Source: Persicitalea jodogahamensis (GTDB taxonomy: Bacteria > Bacteroidota > Bacteroidia > Cytophagales > Spirosomataceae). Taken from it: a stretch of 64,000 nt of DNA. Shown here in pieces: positions 26,962-36,835 of this stretch. The translations under genes were made by a program, and so were the position numbers. How positions within the stretch are numbered: position 1 is the first letter of the stretch; each line of letters begins with the position of its first letter. The stretch covers positions 615,802 to 679,801 of the forward strand of contig NZ_BMXF01000004.1 of the NCBI RefSeq assembly GCF_014651615.1, written 5' to 3'. Below the pieces are notes generated by a model that was not told the DNA's origin, ran no database searches, and saw nothing but the letters and a program-made list of their open reading frames with translations.

Positions 26962-29900
26962 ATGTTATTGAAGCGTAGTCTGAAAACCCTGCTAATCGTT
27001 GCCTTTCTTGGCCAATCGGCGGTTTTTGGTCAAAACTCCATGGGCTACACCCAGCCTGAAGTCCACTTCCGCAATGGATTGGAATACTTTGAGAAATCAA
27101 ATTTTGTGGCCGCTCGTCAGGAATTCAACGAATTCCTGGCTTCTCAGGACAAACTGCTCACTACCAGTGATTATAATGCTGTCACAGCTGAATACTACGT
27201 GGCAGTAACGGGACTTTACCTCAAATATCCGGAAGCCGAGGTACAAGTGGACCGCTTTGTACGTAGTCATGCCGAGCATCCCAAAGCGCAACTGATATAC
27301 GCCGATCTGGGGAAGTACTATTACGAAGGCGGTGATTACGAACAGGCCATTGGCTACTTGGAGAAGGCAATGCAAACGGGCGGCGGCGGAAGTAAGCGGG
27401 TCGAAACGATGTATAGACTGGGAATGTCTTACTATAACACGCAGAACTTGGACCAGGCACTGACTTATTTCGATCAGGTTAAAACAGAAACTGATTTTGA
27501 AAATGCTGCCGATGCTTCTTTTTTCGCTGGGGTTATCAACTACAAGAAAAATCGCTACCGGCAGGCTTACGAGGATTTTCTGCGAATCGAGAATGATACC
27601 TACTATAAAAATGAAGCACCCAACTGGATCGTGTCTTCCCTGTACCAACTTAAAGATTTTGATACCCTACTGACTTACGGTGAGCGCCTGCTATCCCAGC
27701 AGCGTGGCAACAACAACCTGGACGACGTTGCCTTGTACGTTGCCGAAGTGCAGTACGAAAAAGGTGATTACGAAGCAGCGGTAAAATCATACGATCGTTA
27801 CAAGCGGATGGTCCGTGGTGGATTAGCGCCTACCGTTGCATTGCATTATGGTCATTCGCAGTTCAGAAGCAACAATTTTGAAGGGGCGATTGAAACAATG
27901 AAGAATATTGCGACTGGAAAAGATTCAGTGGCGCAGTATGCATCGTACCTGGTGGGGATTGGGTACCTGCAGACCAGCAATCCTAATTTTGCTCTCACCG
28001 CTTTCGACAATGCGGCCCGGTTGCCATTCAATCCACTTGTTCAGGAAGAGGCAGCCTACAACCACGCAAAGGTTCAATTGGAGTTGGGGAATTACAGTGA
28101 GGCAATCAAGGAATTTGGCGATTACCTTGCTAAGTACCCTAATAACAAAAATCAGGATGAAGTCGCTCAGTTGATTGCCGAAGCTTATTCAGGTTCCAAC
28201 AACAGCGCAGGGGCTATCACCTACATCGAAGGGCTTCGCAACCGAACCCCCAGAATTAATGCCACCTACCAGCGGCTTACTTTCAACCAGGGAGTTACTG
28301 AGTTTAATACAGAAAAGTACCCTGCGGCAATAGTCGATTTTGACAAATCGCTCAAGTACCCCAATGATAAAGACATTTTTATTGCCGCTACGTATTACAA
28401 GGCAGAGTCTTATTCTGCCCAGCAAAAATACGATGAGGCCCGACCCATATACACCCAACTGTCTAAAAACCCGGATGCTGGCATTTATCGCCGGAAGAGC
28501 CTTTATGGATTGGGTTATACATTCTACAACCAGAAAAAGTACGCTGAGGCATTGCCTTACTTCAAAGAATTTACGGCGAATACGGAAGGAATGTCAGCCC
28601 AGATGATTGAGGATGGATACGTTCGGCTGGGTGACAGTTACCTTGCCCTTAAAAAATACACCGAGGCAGTAAATACGTACGAACAGGTAACGCGCAATGG
28701 CAAGGTTGACAATGACTATTCCTTGTTTCAGAAAGGTCGGGCGTATGTATACATGAACCGCGAAATGGATGCCCGACGTCAGTTTGAGCTACTAATCAGT
28801 CAATATCCGGCCTCCCGTTACGTGGACGATGCCATGTTCCAAATTTCCGATCTGGAATTTCAGAAGGATAATTTCCAGCAGGCCGTGCGATTGTTTACCC
28901 GGATGATTAATGAAAAGCCCAAAAGCTTTCTGATTCCTGCCGCTTTGTTGCGTCGTGCGCAATCATACTATAACATTCAGGTTTATGAGGAGGCGATTAA
29001 TGACTTCAAGCGCATCTTACAGGAATTTCCTGCCTCTCCCTCCGCCAGCAGTGCATTGGAAGGAATTCAGGAGAGCTATAATGCCGTAGGCCGTCCCGAA
29101 GAGTTTTCGCAGGTACTTGCTATTGTGCGGAGGAACAACCCAGGCAATACCAAACTCGATGAAGTGGAGTTTGATAACGCTCGTAACCTCTTTTATGCGG
29201 AAAAGTACCCACAGGCCATTCAGGCATTGCAAGACTACCTACAGGCTTATCCGCAAAGCAAAAACCAGTATGATGCGAGGTACTTTTTGGGAGCTTCCTA
29301 CGAAAAGTCTGAACAAACCCAAAAGGCGTTGCAGTACTATGCGCAGGTTGTGCAGGAAAACCGATCGAATTACGTGGCCGCCGCTGCACAAAAATCAGCT
29401 GAGCTTGAGATAGCCCGGGGGAATTTTGCCAGCGCGGTAAGCAATTTTAAAGTACTGCTCCGGAATGCTGAGAACAAGAAGGAACAAACCATTGCCTGGA
29501 TTGGCCTCATGGATACCTACTACTCCCTTAAAAGTTACGATTCGACTCTCTATTACGCCAACCAGGTCATTAATGTTGGCAACATAGTTCCGGGCGGTTT
29601 GGGTAAAGCGCAATTATATTTAGGTAAAGTACCTTACGACCGAGGCAACTACGCCAAAGCAACCGAGGAGTTCAGGAAACTGGCCGCCGCCAGTAAGGAT
29701 GAGTACGGTGCCGAAGCAAAGTACTGGATCGCGATGATTCAGTTTAAGGAGAAAAACTTTACGGAAGCCGAAAAGATCGTTTTTGAATTGAGCAAAGAAT
29801 TTGAAGGAATCGACTTCTGGCGTGTGAGGTCTTTCATCCTGCTGGCTGATGTTTACATGGGCATGAATGAGAAAGCCCAGGCGAAAGCAACACTCCAATC

Positions 29901-29976
29901 CATCATCGAAAATTCAGAGGATGTGGAAGCAGTGAATCTGGCAAAAATAAAATTGGCCGAAATCAATAAAAATTAA
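26962..29976 (+). CDS. Large exported TPR protein
   Basis: A 1004-residue protein with a signal peptide (to about VFG, residue 23) and then TPR-like units over nearly its whole length, about 25 of them, such as HFRNGLEYFEKSNFVAARQE, LGKYYYEGGDYEQAIGYLEK and ALLRRAQSYYNIQVYEEAIN. It is presumably periplasmic or attached to the outer membrane as a long superhelical scaffold. The next genes, 30 and 39 bases downstream, encode an outer-membrane barrel and a HU-CCDC81/SPOR protein, so all three are likely one operon and perhaps one assembly. No catalytic motif is seen. Confidence 0.88.
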   Translation: MLLKRSLKTLLIVAFLGQSAVFGQNSMGYTQPEVHFRNGLEYFEKSNFVAARQEFNEFLASQDKLLTTSDYNAVTAEYYVAVTGLYLKYPEAEVQVDRFVRSHAEHPKAQLIYADLGKYYYEGGDYEQAIGYLEKAMQTGGGGSKRVETMYRLGMSYYNTQNLDQALTYFDQVKTETDFENAADASFFAGVINYKKNRYRQAYEDFLRIENDTYYKNEAPNWIVSSLYQLKDFDTLLTYGERLLSQQRGNNNLDDVALYVAEVQYEKGDYEAAVKSYDRYKRMVRGGLAPTVALHYGHSQFRSNNFEGAIETMKNIATGKDSVAQYASYLVGIGYLQTSNPNFALTAFDNAARLPFNPLVQEEAAYNHAKVQLELGNYSEAIKEFGDYLAKYPNNKNQDEVAQLIAEAYSGSNNSAGAITYIEGLRNRTPRINATYQRLTFNQGVTEFNTEKYPAAIVDFDKSLKYPNDKDIFIAATYYKAESYSAQQKYDEARPIYTQLSKNPDAGIYRRKSLYGLGYTFYNQKKYAEALPYFKEFTANTEGMSAQMIEDGYVRLGDSYLALKKYTEAVNTYEQVTRNGKVDNDYSLFQKGRAYVYMNREMDARRQFELLISQYPASRYVDDAMFQISDLEFQKDNFQQAVRLFTRMINEKPKSFLIPAALLRRAQSYYNIQVYEEAINDFKRILQEFPASPSASSALEGIQESYNAVGRPEEFSQVLAIVRRNNPGNTKLDEVEFDNARNLFYAEKYPQAIQALQDYLQAYPQSKNQYDARYFLGASYEKSEQTQKALQYYAQVVQENRSNYVAAAAQKSAELEIARGNFASAVSNFKVLLRNAENKKEQTIAWIGLMDTYYSLKSYDSTLYYANQVINVGNIVPGGLGKAQLYLGKVPYDRGNYAKATEEFRKLAAASKDEYGAEAKYWIAMIQFKEKNFTEAEKIVFELSKEFEGIDFWRVRSFILLADVYMGMNEKAQAKATLQSIIENSEDVEAVNLAKIKLAEINKN

Positions 29977-30006
29977 AATCCCTCTCCGAGCAACGAATAA
30001 CATACT

Positions 30007-31674
30007 ATGAACAGGATTAAATATAGGAACAGCGGCTTCATCGTGTTGACACTCGTGTCATCCGTTACAGCTTTTGCCCAAAGGGGAGAAATCGAAAGCC
30101 AGACCTACGAAATCGTTAAGGAAAAGAGTATAGAATTTCCGGTGGCCAACCGACTCTTTGATAAGGTACAGCCCGTAGAAGCTAAAACAGGCGACAAAAA
30201 GGTCACTTATGAGTTCATAGATCCAAAAATAAACCTGGCCTCGCCAAAATTGACCCCGTCAGTATCTATACCCTCTGATGAAAAGTCGAGGCAGAATATG
30301 CCGGAAGCATTGAATAACTATATCAAACTCGGTGGCGGAAACTACGGTCGATTTTTGGGGGAGGGGTTTGTCAGTACACGGCCGTCGGACGACCTTGTTT
30401 TTTCGGCGAATCTGAAACAGTTATCAGCGGCGACAGGACCAGTTTACGGAAAAAACTCTGCAAACTCCACCACTGATCTTCGCTTTGCGGGCAAGTACAT
30501 TCGCAATGCTTTCAAAATAGATGGGCAAATTGATTACGACCGGAGGAATTATTATTTCTATGGGTATCAGCCTCAACCCGAAACTACCCTTATTGATCGG
30601 GATAGCATCCGGCAAACTACGAACCTTTTTGGGGTACAGCTCGGCTTTGAAAATACCGAGGCAAAATCCCTTGTCGACTATTCTGTTCGTACAAACTTTT
30701 ATAATCTCAGAGATCGCTACAATGCCTCTGAGACGGATTGGGGAACCACGATCAAGGCATCAACCCCGGTATTTGAAAACTTGAATGCACTTTTTGAAGC
30801 GGGGGCCTTTATTTCGCAGCGGGTTGATTCCGAAACCTACAATCGCAATGTTTTTCGCATTAAACCTCACTTTAAGTACATATCTGATTTCTTTTCGGTG
30901 ACAGCTGGGGTCAACGTAGTCAATCAGACCGATAACACCCTTAACATTAATAGTACGCGTATTTACCCTGTACTTAATCTGGATGTTGTACCGGTTCCCG
31001 GTTTGCACATCTTTGGGGGCTGGGATGGTGACTTAGTACGCAACACCTTGCGCTCAATGCTCTCAGAAAATCAGTGGTTGGCTCCGGATGCCTTAATTCT
31101 GAATACGGATAAGCGATCGGATATCTATGCGGGTGTTAAAGGAGAAAACACGCAGGGAATAAATTTTGAAGGTAAGGTTTCCTATGCCAACTACGGTAAC
31201 TTTTACTCTTTCAATAATTCTCTGGCCGATACATCCAAGTTCTCAGTACTATATGATGGAGACAAAACGAATATCTTGACCGTCTCGGCGCAGGTTGGTT
31301 ATACTCACAACGACATACTTCGCACGTCACTCAAAACCAGCTTTTACAACTATAAACTCGGTGTGTTAAAGGAGGCCTGGCATCGGCCAACCTTCTCATT
31401 AAACTGGTTTAACGCACTTTCGGTTAACAAGAAGCTTTTCATCAGCAGTGACTTTTACGTGATTAGCGGATTAAAGGGAAATAATTTTCAAAGTGAAAAA
31501 ATTATAAATCTCCCCGCCATTATTGATCTCAATTTGAAGATTGACTACCTGTTAACCAAGAACTTCTCTACTTTTGTCTCGGTTAACAATATCTTGGGAA
31601 AACAATATTCCCGGTACCTCTACTATCCGCAGATGGGTTTGAACTTTGTTGGTGGTTTGTCATTTTCTTTCTAA
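30007..31674 (+). CDS. Outer-membrane beta-barrel protein (TonB-receptor-like barrel without plug)
   Basis: A 555-residue exported protein. After a signal peptide (to FAQ, residue 25) come ~80 residues of low-structure sequence, then alternating hydrophobic/polar strands over residues ~105-555, ending in the aromatic SFSF typical of outer-membrane barrels. The barrel resembles the C-terminal part of TonB-dependent receptors, but no plug domain or TonB box is visible, so it may be a structural barrel or a partner of the TPR protein upstream. Substrate unknown. Confidence 0.82.
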   Translation: MNRIKYRNSGFIVLTLVSSVTAFAQRGEIESQTYEIVKEKSIEFPVANRLFDKVQPVEAKTGDKKVTYEFIDPKINLASPKLTPSVSIPSDEKSRQNMPEALNNYIKLGGGNYGRFLGEGFVSTRPSDDLVFSANLKQLSAATGPVYGKNSANSTTDLRFAGKYIRNAFKIDGQIDYDRRNYYFYGYQPQPETTLIDRDSIRQTTNLFGVQLGFENTEAKSLVDYSVRTNFYNLRDRYNASETDWGTTIKASTPVFENLNALFEAGAFISQRVDSETYNRNVFRIKPHFKYISDFFSVTAGVNVVNQTDNTLNINSTRIYPVLNLDVVPVPGLHIFGGWDGDLVRNTLRSMLSENQWLAPDALILNTDKRSDIYAGVKGENTQGINFEGKVSYANYGNFYSFNNSLADTSKFSVLYDGDKTNILTVSAQVGYTHNDILRTSLKTSFYNYKLGVLKEAWHRPTFSLNWFNALSVNKKLFISSDFYVISGLKGNNFQSEKIINLPAIIDLNLKIDYLLTKNFSTFVSVNNILGKQYSRYLYYPQMGLNFVGGLSFSF

Positions 31675-31713
31675 TTTCGTTTAGTTAAAGTTTAGCTAAA
31701 CCAAATTAACAAG

Positions 31714-32802
31714 ATGACACCTGTTGACAAGTACATCCGTAAATTGCTGTTCGAGTTCGATTGTGTCATCATTCCAGAATTTGGTGGTATTCTCACCCAC
31801 CGGATCGGTGTGCGATACGATGAGACCGCCAGGATTTTCAAGCCGTCTTGCAAAAGGCTGGCCTTTAACGAGATTCTGAAAATTGATGATGGTCTTCTGA
31901 CCTACTATTTTGCTGCCGGGGAGAACATTTCTCGCGACAGGGCAGCTGAGGAGATCAAAAAGTTTGTGTTGTCGCTGCGGGCAGAACTCGAAAACCAGCA
32001 AATGGTTTCCATAGATCAGATAGGTAGTTTTTCCACTAACAATGAGGGGAAGCTGATTTTCGAACCCGACTATTCTCAAAACTACGAGCAGGAAAGTTTT
32101 GGTTTCGAAGAGATCAAGGCTGAGAAATCGGAATGGCAGCCTGGCTGGATGAACTCGATGGCTGACTCGATTGAGAGCGCCGAAATGGTAGAGGTTGACG
32201 AGGCATCCATTGTTCCTTTGTCTAGCAGAAACAACCTCCGATGGGGATGGGCAGCTGCAGTAACGCTTATTTGCGCTGCAAGCGCGGCCAGCTACCTTTA
32301 TGAGCCTTCCGATAACAGCTTGTTGAGTTCGCTTGATCCAGTATCTCTGGTCAGGAATATCTACCAGCCTGCCTCAGGGAATGGGAATGAAGCCCTACTT
32401 GTAGAGGATGGATCAGTTGAGTTTTCAAATGTGAAAACAGTGTATTTTCTGGAAACACTTCCTAAGAGTACACTGCCAGCAAATGAAGAGGAAAACCTGA
32501 GTGAAGAAGATCCCACCATGCTTGCTGCCAATTCTTTACGCGAAGAGCAACATACCGCAGTTCAGCCAGCTGAGGATTACTTCTTGATTGCAGGCAGTTT
32601 TGGCAGTCAGAAAAATGCCCGAAAGCTTCAATCACAGCTGTTGCGCCATGGCTTTGCTGAGGCGAGCGTTCTTTCAGATACACCCGGCAAGTGGGTTAAA
32701 GTCTCAGCGGGTTCTTATAAAACGCATGATGCTGCCATGCAGGATAAAGCCAAAGTCGATGGACTGTTAAGCGCAGAATCCTGGGTGTATCACAAGAAAT
32801 AG
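31714..32802 (+). CDS. HU-CCDC81 and SPOR domain transmembrane protein
   Basis: A 362-residue protein with three visible parts. Residues ~1-125 match the paired prokaryotic CCDC81-like HU domains (YIRKLLFEFDCVIIPEFGGI, then ISRDRAAEEIKKFVLSLRAE and IGSFSTNNEGKLIFEP), a fold related to DNA-binding HU/IHF. One membrane helix lies at ~179-195 (WGWAAAVTLICAASAASYLY). The C-terminal ~75 residues form a SPOR domain (YFLIAGSFGSQKNARKLQSQ), which binds glycan strands stripped of peptides at division septa. So a cytoplasmic HU-like head is tied to a periplasmic cell-wall-binding tail. DNA binding by the head has not been shown by sequence alone. Confidence 0.92.
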   Translation: MTPVDKYIRKLLFEFDCVIIPEFGGILTHRIGVRYDETARIFKPSCKRLAFNEILKIDDGLLTYYFAAGENISRDRAAEEIKKFVLSLRAELENQQMVSIDQIGSFSTNNEGKLIFEPDYSQNYEQESFGFEEIKAEKSEWQPGWMNSMADSIESAEMVEVDEASIVPLSSRNNLRWGWAAAVTLICAASAASYLYEPSDNSLLSSLDPVSLVRNIYQPASGNGNEALLVEDGSVEFSNVKTVYFLETLPKSTLPANEEENLSEEDPTMLAANSLREEQHTAVQPAEDYFLIAGSFGSQKNARKLQSQLLRHGFAEASVLSDTPGKWVKVSAGSYKTHDAAMQDKAKVDGLLSAESWVYHKK

Positions 32803-32825
32803 AAATAATTTAATCCACAATACTC

Positions 32826-32847
32826 AGGCCCTTCGGGGCCTTTTTTT
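32826..32847 (+). terminator. Terminator ending the TPR/barrel/SPOR operon
   Basis: AGGCCC-TTCG-GGGCCT hairpin with a stable UUCG-type tetraloop, followed by seven T residues, 23 bases after the stop. Confidence 0.92.
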
Positions 32848-32900
32848 GTATAGGAGACGAATTCATCCTAACTTTACGTTATATCGAAAAAACGTAAGTT

Positions 32901-33818
32901 ATGCTACTCATCCAAGCTGAAGATCGCCAAAGAATTGTTGCCTCCTGGGCCATTTCATTGGCAACAACGCTTCTTATACTTACCGCCTTTTTCTTCATCC
33001 GGTTAAATCAGTCGGAGAAGGTAGTTGCTCCCATGGAATTGTTTGTGGAAGTCAATTATGGCACCAGTGATGTGGGAAGCGGTAAAATCCAGACTTTCAA
33101 TAAGCCCAGTGACTCAAAAATTGCTGAGAACATGAAGGCTGGGGAGGAAAAAATAGAGAAGAAGGCAGAGGCCCCCCGTCCAACACCACCTTCGCCACGG
33201 CCAGAGCCCACTAAACCAACTACCAAAGTAGTTCAAAAGCCAGTTATTACTTCTAAGGCTGAAAGTCCTGTGGAAGAGCCAAACCGCAATGAATCAAAAA
33301 AGGTCAGTAGTAGCGCTCCCAGTACTTCCAGTGCTACAACTCCGGCTCCCACCAAGACCATCAACAACGACGCTCTCTTTAAGAAATCCTCCGGTTCTGG
33401 TTCTGGGAGTAATGGAACGAACGGGACTACCTCAGGGGTTGGAGGAAATAACAATGGTGACGATGCCGAAGGAGTGGGGGATAAGGGAGCGAAAAGTGGT
33501 AGCCTGTATGCCAAGACCTATAAAGGTGGCGGTGGTGGCGGAGGCACTGCAGTTGGTTTGAATTTGAACGGCTGGGCTTGGTCGCGTCCCCCGTCCGTAA
33601 ACGATAATTCGGATGCCACCGGTGAAATCACCTTTAAAATTATTGTGGGCAGTAACGGCCGCGTCAAGAATGTCATACAGCTTCGCTCTACTGTTACCGA
33701 TTACGCAGTAATAAACAAATACAAAGACGCCGTACGTGCACTTACGTTCGTACAAAAGGCTGCTAATGTACCCGATGAATCTACGGGCACGATAACATTC
33801 AAGATAAGCGCCCGGTGA
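32901..33818 (+). CDS. TonB-like energy transducer
   Basis: A 305-residue inner-membrane protein. One membrane helix lies at ~15-35 (SWAISLATTLLILTAFFFI). A long extended region follows, first Pro/Lys/Glu-rich (residues ~75-135), then very Ser/Thr/Gly-rich (~135-215, including a run of glycines). The C-terminal ~90 residues resemble a TonB-type domain (TGEITFKIIVGSNGRVKNVI...). TonB proteins pass proton-motive energy to outer-membrane receptors. exbB and exbD do not lie in this window, so its motor must be elsewhere. A TAACTTTA element at 32869-32876 with TTTG 20 bases upstream may be its promoter. Confidence 0.82.
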   Translation: MLLIQAEDRQRIVASWAISLATTLLILTAFFFIRLNQSEKVVAPMELFVEVNYGTSDVGSGKIQTFNKPSDSKIAENMKAGEEKIEKKAEAPRPTPPSPRPEPTKPTTKVVQKPVITSKAESPVEEPNRNESKKVSSSAPSTSSATTPAPTKTINNDALFKKSSGSGSGSNGTNGTTSGVGGNNNGDDAEGVGDKGAKSGSLYAKTYKGGGGGGGTAVGLNLNGWAWSRPPSVNDNSDATGEITFKIIVGSNGRVKNVIQLRSTVTDYAVINKYKDAVRALTFVQKAANVPDESTGTITFKISAR

Positions 33819-33820
33819 GA

Positions 33821-35116
33821 ATGACTTTCGAGGAAGCTATTGACTATCTTTATAGTCGATTACCATTATTTCAAAATCAAGGGACCCGGGCTTATAAGCC
33901 GGGTCTTTCTGGTATAATAGCATTTAGTGATCATCTGGGGAATCCCCACGAAAAGTTCAAGTCGATTCATGTAGGGGGGACAAATGGAAAGGGCAGTACC
34001 TCCCACATGCTCGCATCAGTCTTGCAAGCTGCGGGATACAAAGTAGGACTGTACACTTCCCCTCATCTCAAATCCTTTACTGAACGTATTCGCATTAACG
34101 GTGCGGAAGTTGTTCATGCCTATGTTGCAGAATTCGTTGAGAGAAATCAAACCTATATTGAGGATAACAAGCCTTCTTTCTTCGAAGTGACAGTGGCCAT
34201 GGCTTTCGAATATTTTGCCAGCCAGGCAATCGATATAGCCGTAGTGGAGGTGGGGATGGGGGGGCGTCTGGATTCTACTAATATTATACAACCACTCGTG
34301 TCTGTTATTACCAACGTTGGTTGGGATCATACTCAGCATTTAGGAGATAGCTTACCTAAAATCGCAGTGGAAAAAGCGGGTATCATTAAGCGTAATACTC
34401 CGGTTGTTTTGAGTGAGAACCCGGTTTCTGAGGTCAGCGAGGTGTTTGTAAGCAAAGCCAACGAGTTAGAATCAGAACTAATATTTGCCTCTAATAACTA
34501 CAAAATAGTAGAAAGGACCTTGACAGAATTCGGGCAGAGGGTGGTAGTTGAAAATTTAAACTATTCTTCCAGAGTAGAGATTGACCTGGACTTGGCGGGA
34601 ATTTATCAAACGGATAATGTGAAAGGAGTATTATGCGCTCTGGACATCCTAAAAAAGCAAAATTATTCTATTGATACACCATCGATCTTATCCGGACTAT
34701 CATCTGTTGTAACGTCCACAGGCCTTAAAGGCCGCTGGCAAAAATTGCAGGATCATCCGTTAGTGATTTGCGATACAGCCCACAATCTGGACGGAATGAG
34801 GCGAACCATTGAGCAGTTTCTTTCCGTATCGGCCAGGCAAAAGCATTTCGTTTTGGGTTTCGTGGCTGATAAAGACGTTCGTAGCATTCTCGCCTTGTTT
34901 CCACGCTCCGCGTCTTACTATTTTTGTCAGCCTTCCATCCAACGGGCACTTGTGGTGGAAGAATTGATTCTAATAGCCGATGAGCTGGGTTTAAATGGGA
35001 GTTCGTTCAAGAACGTTAATGAGGCGCTTTCCCAGGCGATTACCAATGCTTCATCCCATGATGCCATTTACGTGGGTGGTAGTACTTTTGTAGTGGCAGA
35101 TTTAGTACAAATTTAG
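33821..35116 (+). CDS. folC: Folylpolyglutamate synthase / dihydrofolate synthase
   Basis: A 431-residue Mur-ligase-like enzyme that adds glutamate to folates. The P-loop is GGTNGKGSTSHMLASVL; further motifs are VEVGMGGRLDSTN, TNVGWDHTQHLG and ICDTAHNLDGMRRT. An in-frame GTG at 33815 overlaps the stop of the TonB-like gene (GTGA); the ATG at 33821 is the more usual start (MTFEEAIDYL). Either way the gene is tightly linked to the TonB-like gene and likely cotranscribed. Confidence 0.95.
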   Translation: MTFEEAIDYLYSRLPLFQNQGTRAYKPGLSGIIAFSDHLGNPHEKFKSIHVGGTNGKGSTSHMLASVLQAAGYKVGLYTSPHLKSFTERIRINGAEVVHAYVAEFVERNQTYIEDNKPSFFEVTVAMAFEYFASQAIDIAVVEVGMGGRLDSTNIIQPLVSVITNVGWDHTQHLGDSLPKIAVEKAGIIKRNTPVVLSENPVSEVSEVFVSKANELESELIFASNNYKIVERTLTEFGQRVVVENLNYSSRVEIDLDLAGIYQTDNVKGVLCALDILKKQNYSIDTPSILSGLSSVVTSTGLKGRWQKLQDHPLVICDTAHNLDGMRRTIEQFLSVSARQKHFVLGFVADKDVRSILALFPRSASYYFCQPSIQRALVVEELILIADELGLNGSSFKNVNEALSQAITNASSHDAIYVGGSTFVVADLVQI

Positions 35117-35126
35117 CGTAATTACA

Positions 35127-35798
35127 TTGAGCAGAAATAAGTTAGACAAGTACCAGTATAGCCGGGAGGCCGAAAACGTAATTGAAAGAGGCAAACCGCT
35201 TTACACAACAATAAAGGGAAAGTGGAATGAGGTTTATTTTGGCAACACCAATCCAATAACACTGGAATTAGCTTGCGGGAAAGGTGAATATACGATCGGT
35301 TTGGCCCAGAAATTCCCTGATCGTAACTTCATAGGGGTTGATATAAAAGGCGACCGTCTGGCTCGCGGAAGTAAAATTGCTTCCGGACTTAAGTTGACTA
35401 ATGTTGCTTTTTTGAGGACATCGATTCAGTACATGGATGAGTTTTTTGTAGAAAACGAGATTGACGAGATCTGGCTTGTTCATCCGGATCCGCAGTTACG
35501 CGATCGTGATGAAAAGAAGCGGCTGACAAATACTTCTTTTCTTGAAAAATATGAGTACTACCTCAAACCAAAGGGATTATTTCACTTGAAGACTGACAGC
35601 TTTCCTTTATATGAATATAGTCTGGGCACGATCGATGAAATGAATTTTGAAATAGTAAGTCAGACTTCTAATTTATATCAGTCAGATCTTCTAGCCCATC
35701 ATCATGGCATTTCTACCCATTACGAGAGAGCCTTTGTTTCCAAAGGGTTTGATATCAATTATATAAGAGCTATAAATAAAAAAGGGGCCTCAATATAA
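35127..35798 (+). CDS. trmB: tRNA (guanine-N7)-methyltransferase
   Basis: A 223-residue SAM-dependent enzyme that methylates guanosine 46 of tRNA. SAM-binding LELACGKGEYTIGLA and FIGVDIKGDRL are present, and the catalytic region is VHPDPQLRDRDEKKRL, with the C-terminal FHLKTDSFPLYEY. The start is TTG: the residues right after it (SRNKLDKY) match the usual family N-terminus and no suitable ATG follows. It starts 10 bases after folC. Its stop codon sits inside the downstream terminator stem. Confidence 0.95.
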   Translation: MSRNKLDKYQYSREAENVIERGKPLYTTIKGKWNEVYFGNTNPITLELACGKGEYTIGLAQKFPDRNFIGVDIKGDRLARGSKIASGLKLTNVAFLRTSIQYMDEFFVENEIDEIWLVHPDPQLRDRDEKKRLTNTSFLEKYEYYLKPKGLFHLKTDSFPLYEYSLGTIDEMNFEIVSQTSNLYQSDLLAHHHGISTHYERAFVSKGFDINYIRAINKKGASI

Positions 35799-35810
35799 GG
35801 CCCCTTTTTT
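35778..35810. terminator. Bidirectional terminator between trmB and gapA
   Basis: AAAGGGGCCT/AGGCCCCTTT stem (35781-35790 and 35798-35807) with a 7-base loop, flanked by A- and T-tracts. The trmB stop codon (35796-35798) lies within the hairpin. Confidence 0.9.
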
Positions 35811-35827
35811 ATTGCATTTGTGATAAC

Positions 35828-36835
35828 TCAAATCAGTTTTGCAAAGTAGTCGACAGTACGAACCAATTGGGAAACGTAGGACATCTCGTTGTCGTACCAG
35901 CTCACTGTACGAACAATTTGTGTGTCGCCGACGCTCTGAACCTTAGTTTGTGTCGCATCGAATAGTGAACCAAAGGTGATGCCAATGATATCGCTACTAA
36001 CGATTGGATCCTCAGTGTACCCATAGCTTTCGTTCGATGCCTCCTTCATAGCAGCATTGATTTCCTCCACAGTCACAGATTTGCCTACAATGCAGGTTAA
36101 TTCTGTTAGAGAACCGGTCAATACCGGAACTCGTTGAGCTGAACCATCCAACTTACCCTTGAGATTGGGCAGGACCAATCCAATGGCTTTTGCAGCACCA
36201 GTGGTATTGGGTACTATATTTTGCGCGGCAGCTCGAGCTCTCCGCAAGTCACCTTTCGGGTGCGGAGAATCCTGTGAATTCTGATCGTTGGTATAAGCGT
36301 GAATCGTTGTCATCAAACCATTGATGAGGCCATATTTCTCATCAAGTACCTGTGCCATGGGAGCAAGGCAGTTAGTTGTACATGACGCACAACTGATAAT
36401 CTTCTCCGAGCCATCGAGAATATCGTGATTAACATTGAAGACAATAGTCTTTACATCACCAGTTGCAGGAGCAGAGATGACAACTTTTTTAGCACCCGCC
36501 GTAAGGTGGGCAGAGGCCTTCTCATCACTTGTGAAGAAACCCGTGCATTCTAAAACAACGTCCACTTCATGCTTCGCCCAGGGAATTTGAGCAGGATCTC
36601 GTTGGGAATATATTACGACTTCCTCTCCATTAACTGTAATTGAATTATCTGTGGATTTTACCTCTGCGTTAAATCTGCCCTGTGCAGTGTCATATTTGAG
36701 TAGGTGAGCCAGGTCTCCCGGGCTAGTGAGATCATTGATGGCAACCACATCAATACCCTCCATATCGTAGATTTGACGATATACCAAGCGGCCGATCCGG
36801 CCAAAACCATTGATTGCAACTTTTACGTCTGACAT
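35828..36835 (-). CDS. gapA: Glyceraldehyde-3-phosphate dehydrogenase, type I
   Basis: A 335-residue glycolytic enzyme that oxidises glyceraldehyde-3-phosphate to 1,3-bisphosphoglycerate. NAD-binding [11 protein letters not shown] at the start, active-site [12 protein letters not shown] with catalytic Cys152, [14 protein letters not shown] and the C-terminal [15 protein letters not shown] are all present. [16 protein letters not shown] near residue 35 is typical of the NAD-dependent form. A 665-base gap separates its start from dapD. Confidence 0.97.
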   Translation of the reverse strand: MSDVKVAINGFGRIGRLVYRQIYDMEGIDVVAINDLTSPGDLAHLLKYDTAQGRFNAEVKSTDNSITVNGEEVVIYSQRDPAQIPWAKHEVDVVLECTGFFTSDEKASAHLTAGAKKVVISAPATGDVKTIVFNVNHDILDGSEKIISCASCTTNCLAPMAQVLDEKYGLINGLMTTIHAYTNDQNSQDSPHPKGDLRRARAAAQNIVPNTTGAAKAIGLVLPNLKGKLDGSAQRVPVLTGSLTELTCIVGKSVTVEEINAAMKEASNESYGYTEDPIVSSDIIGITFGSLFDATQTKVQSVGDTQIVRTVSWYDNEMSYVSQLVRTVDYFAKLI

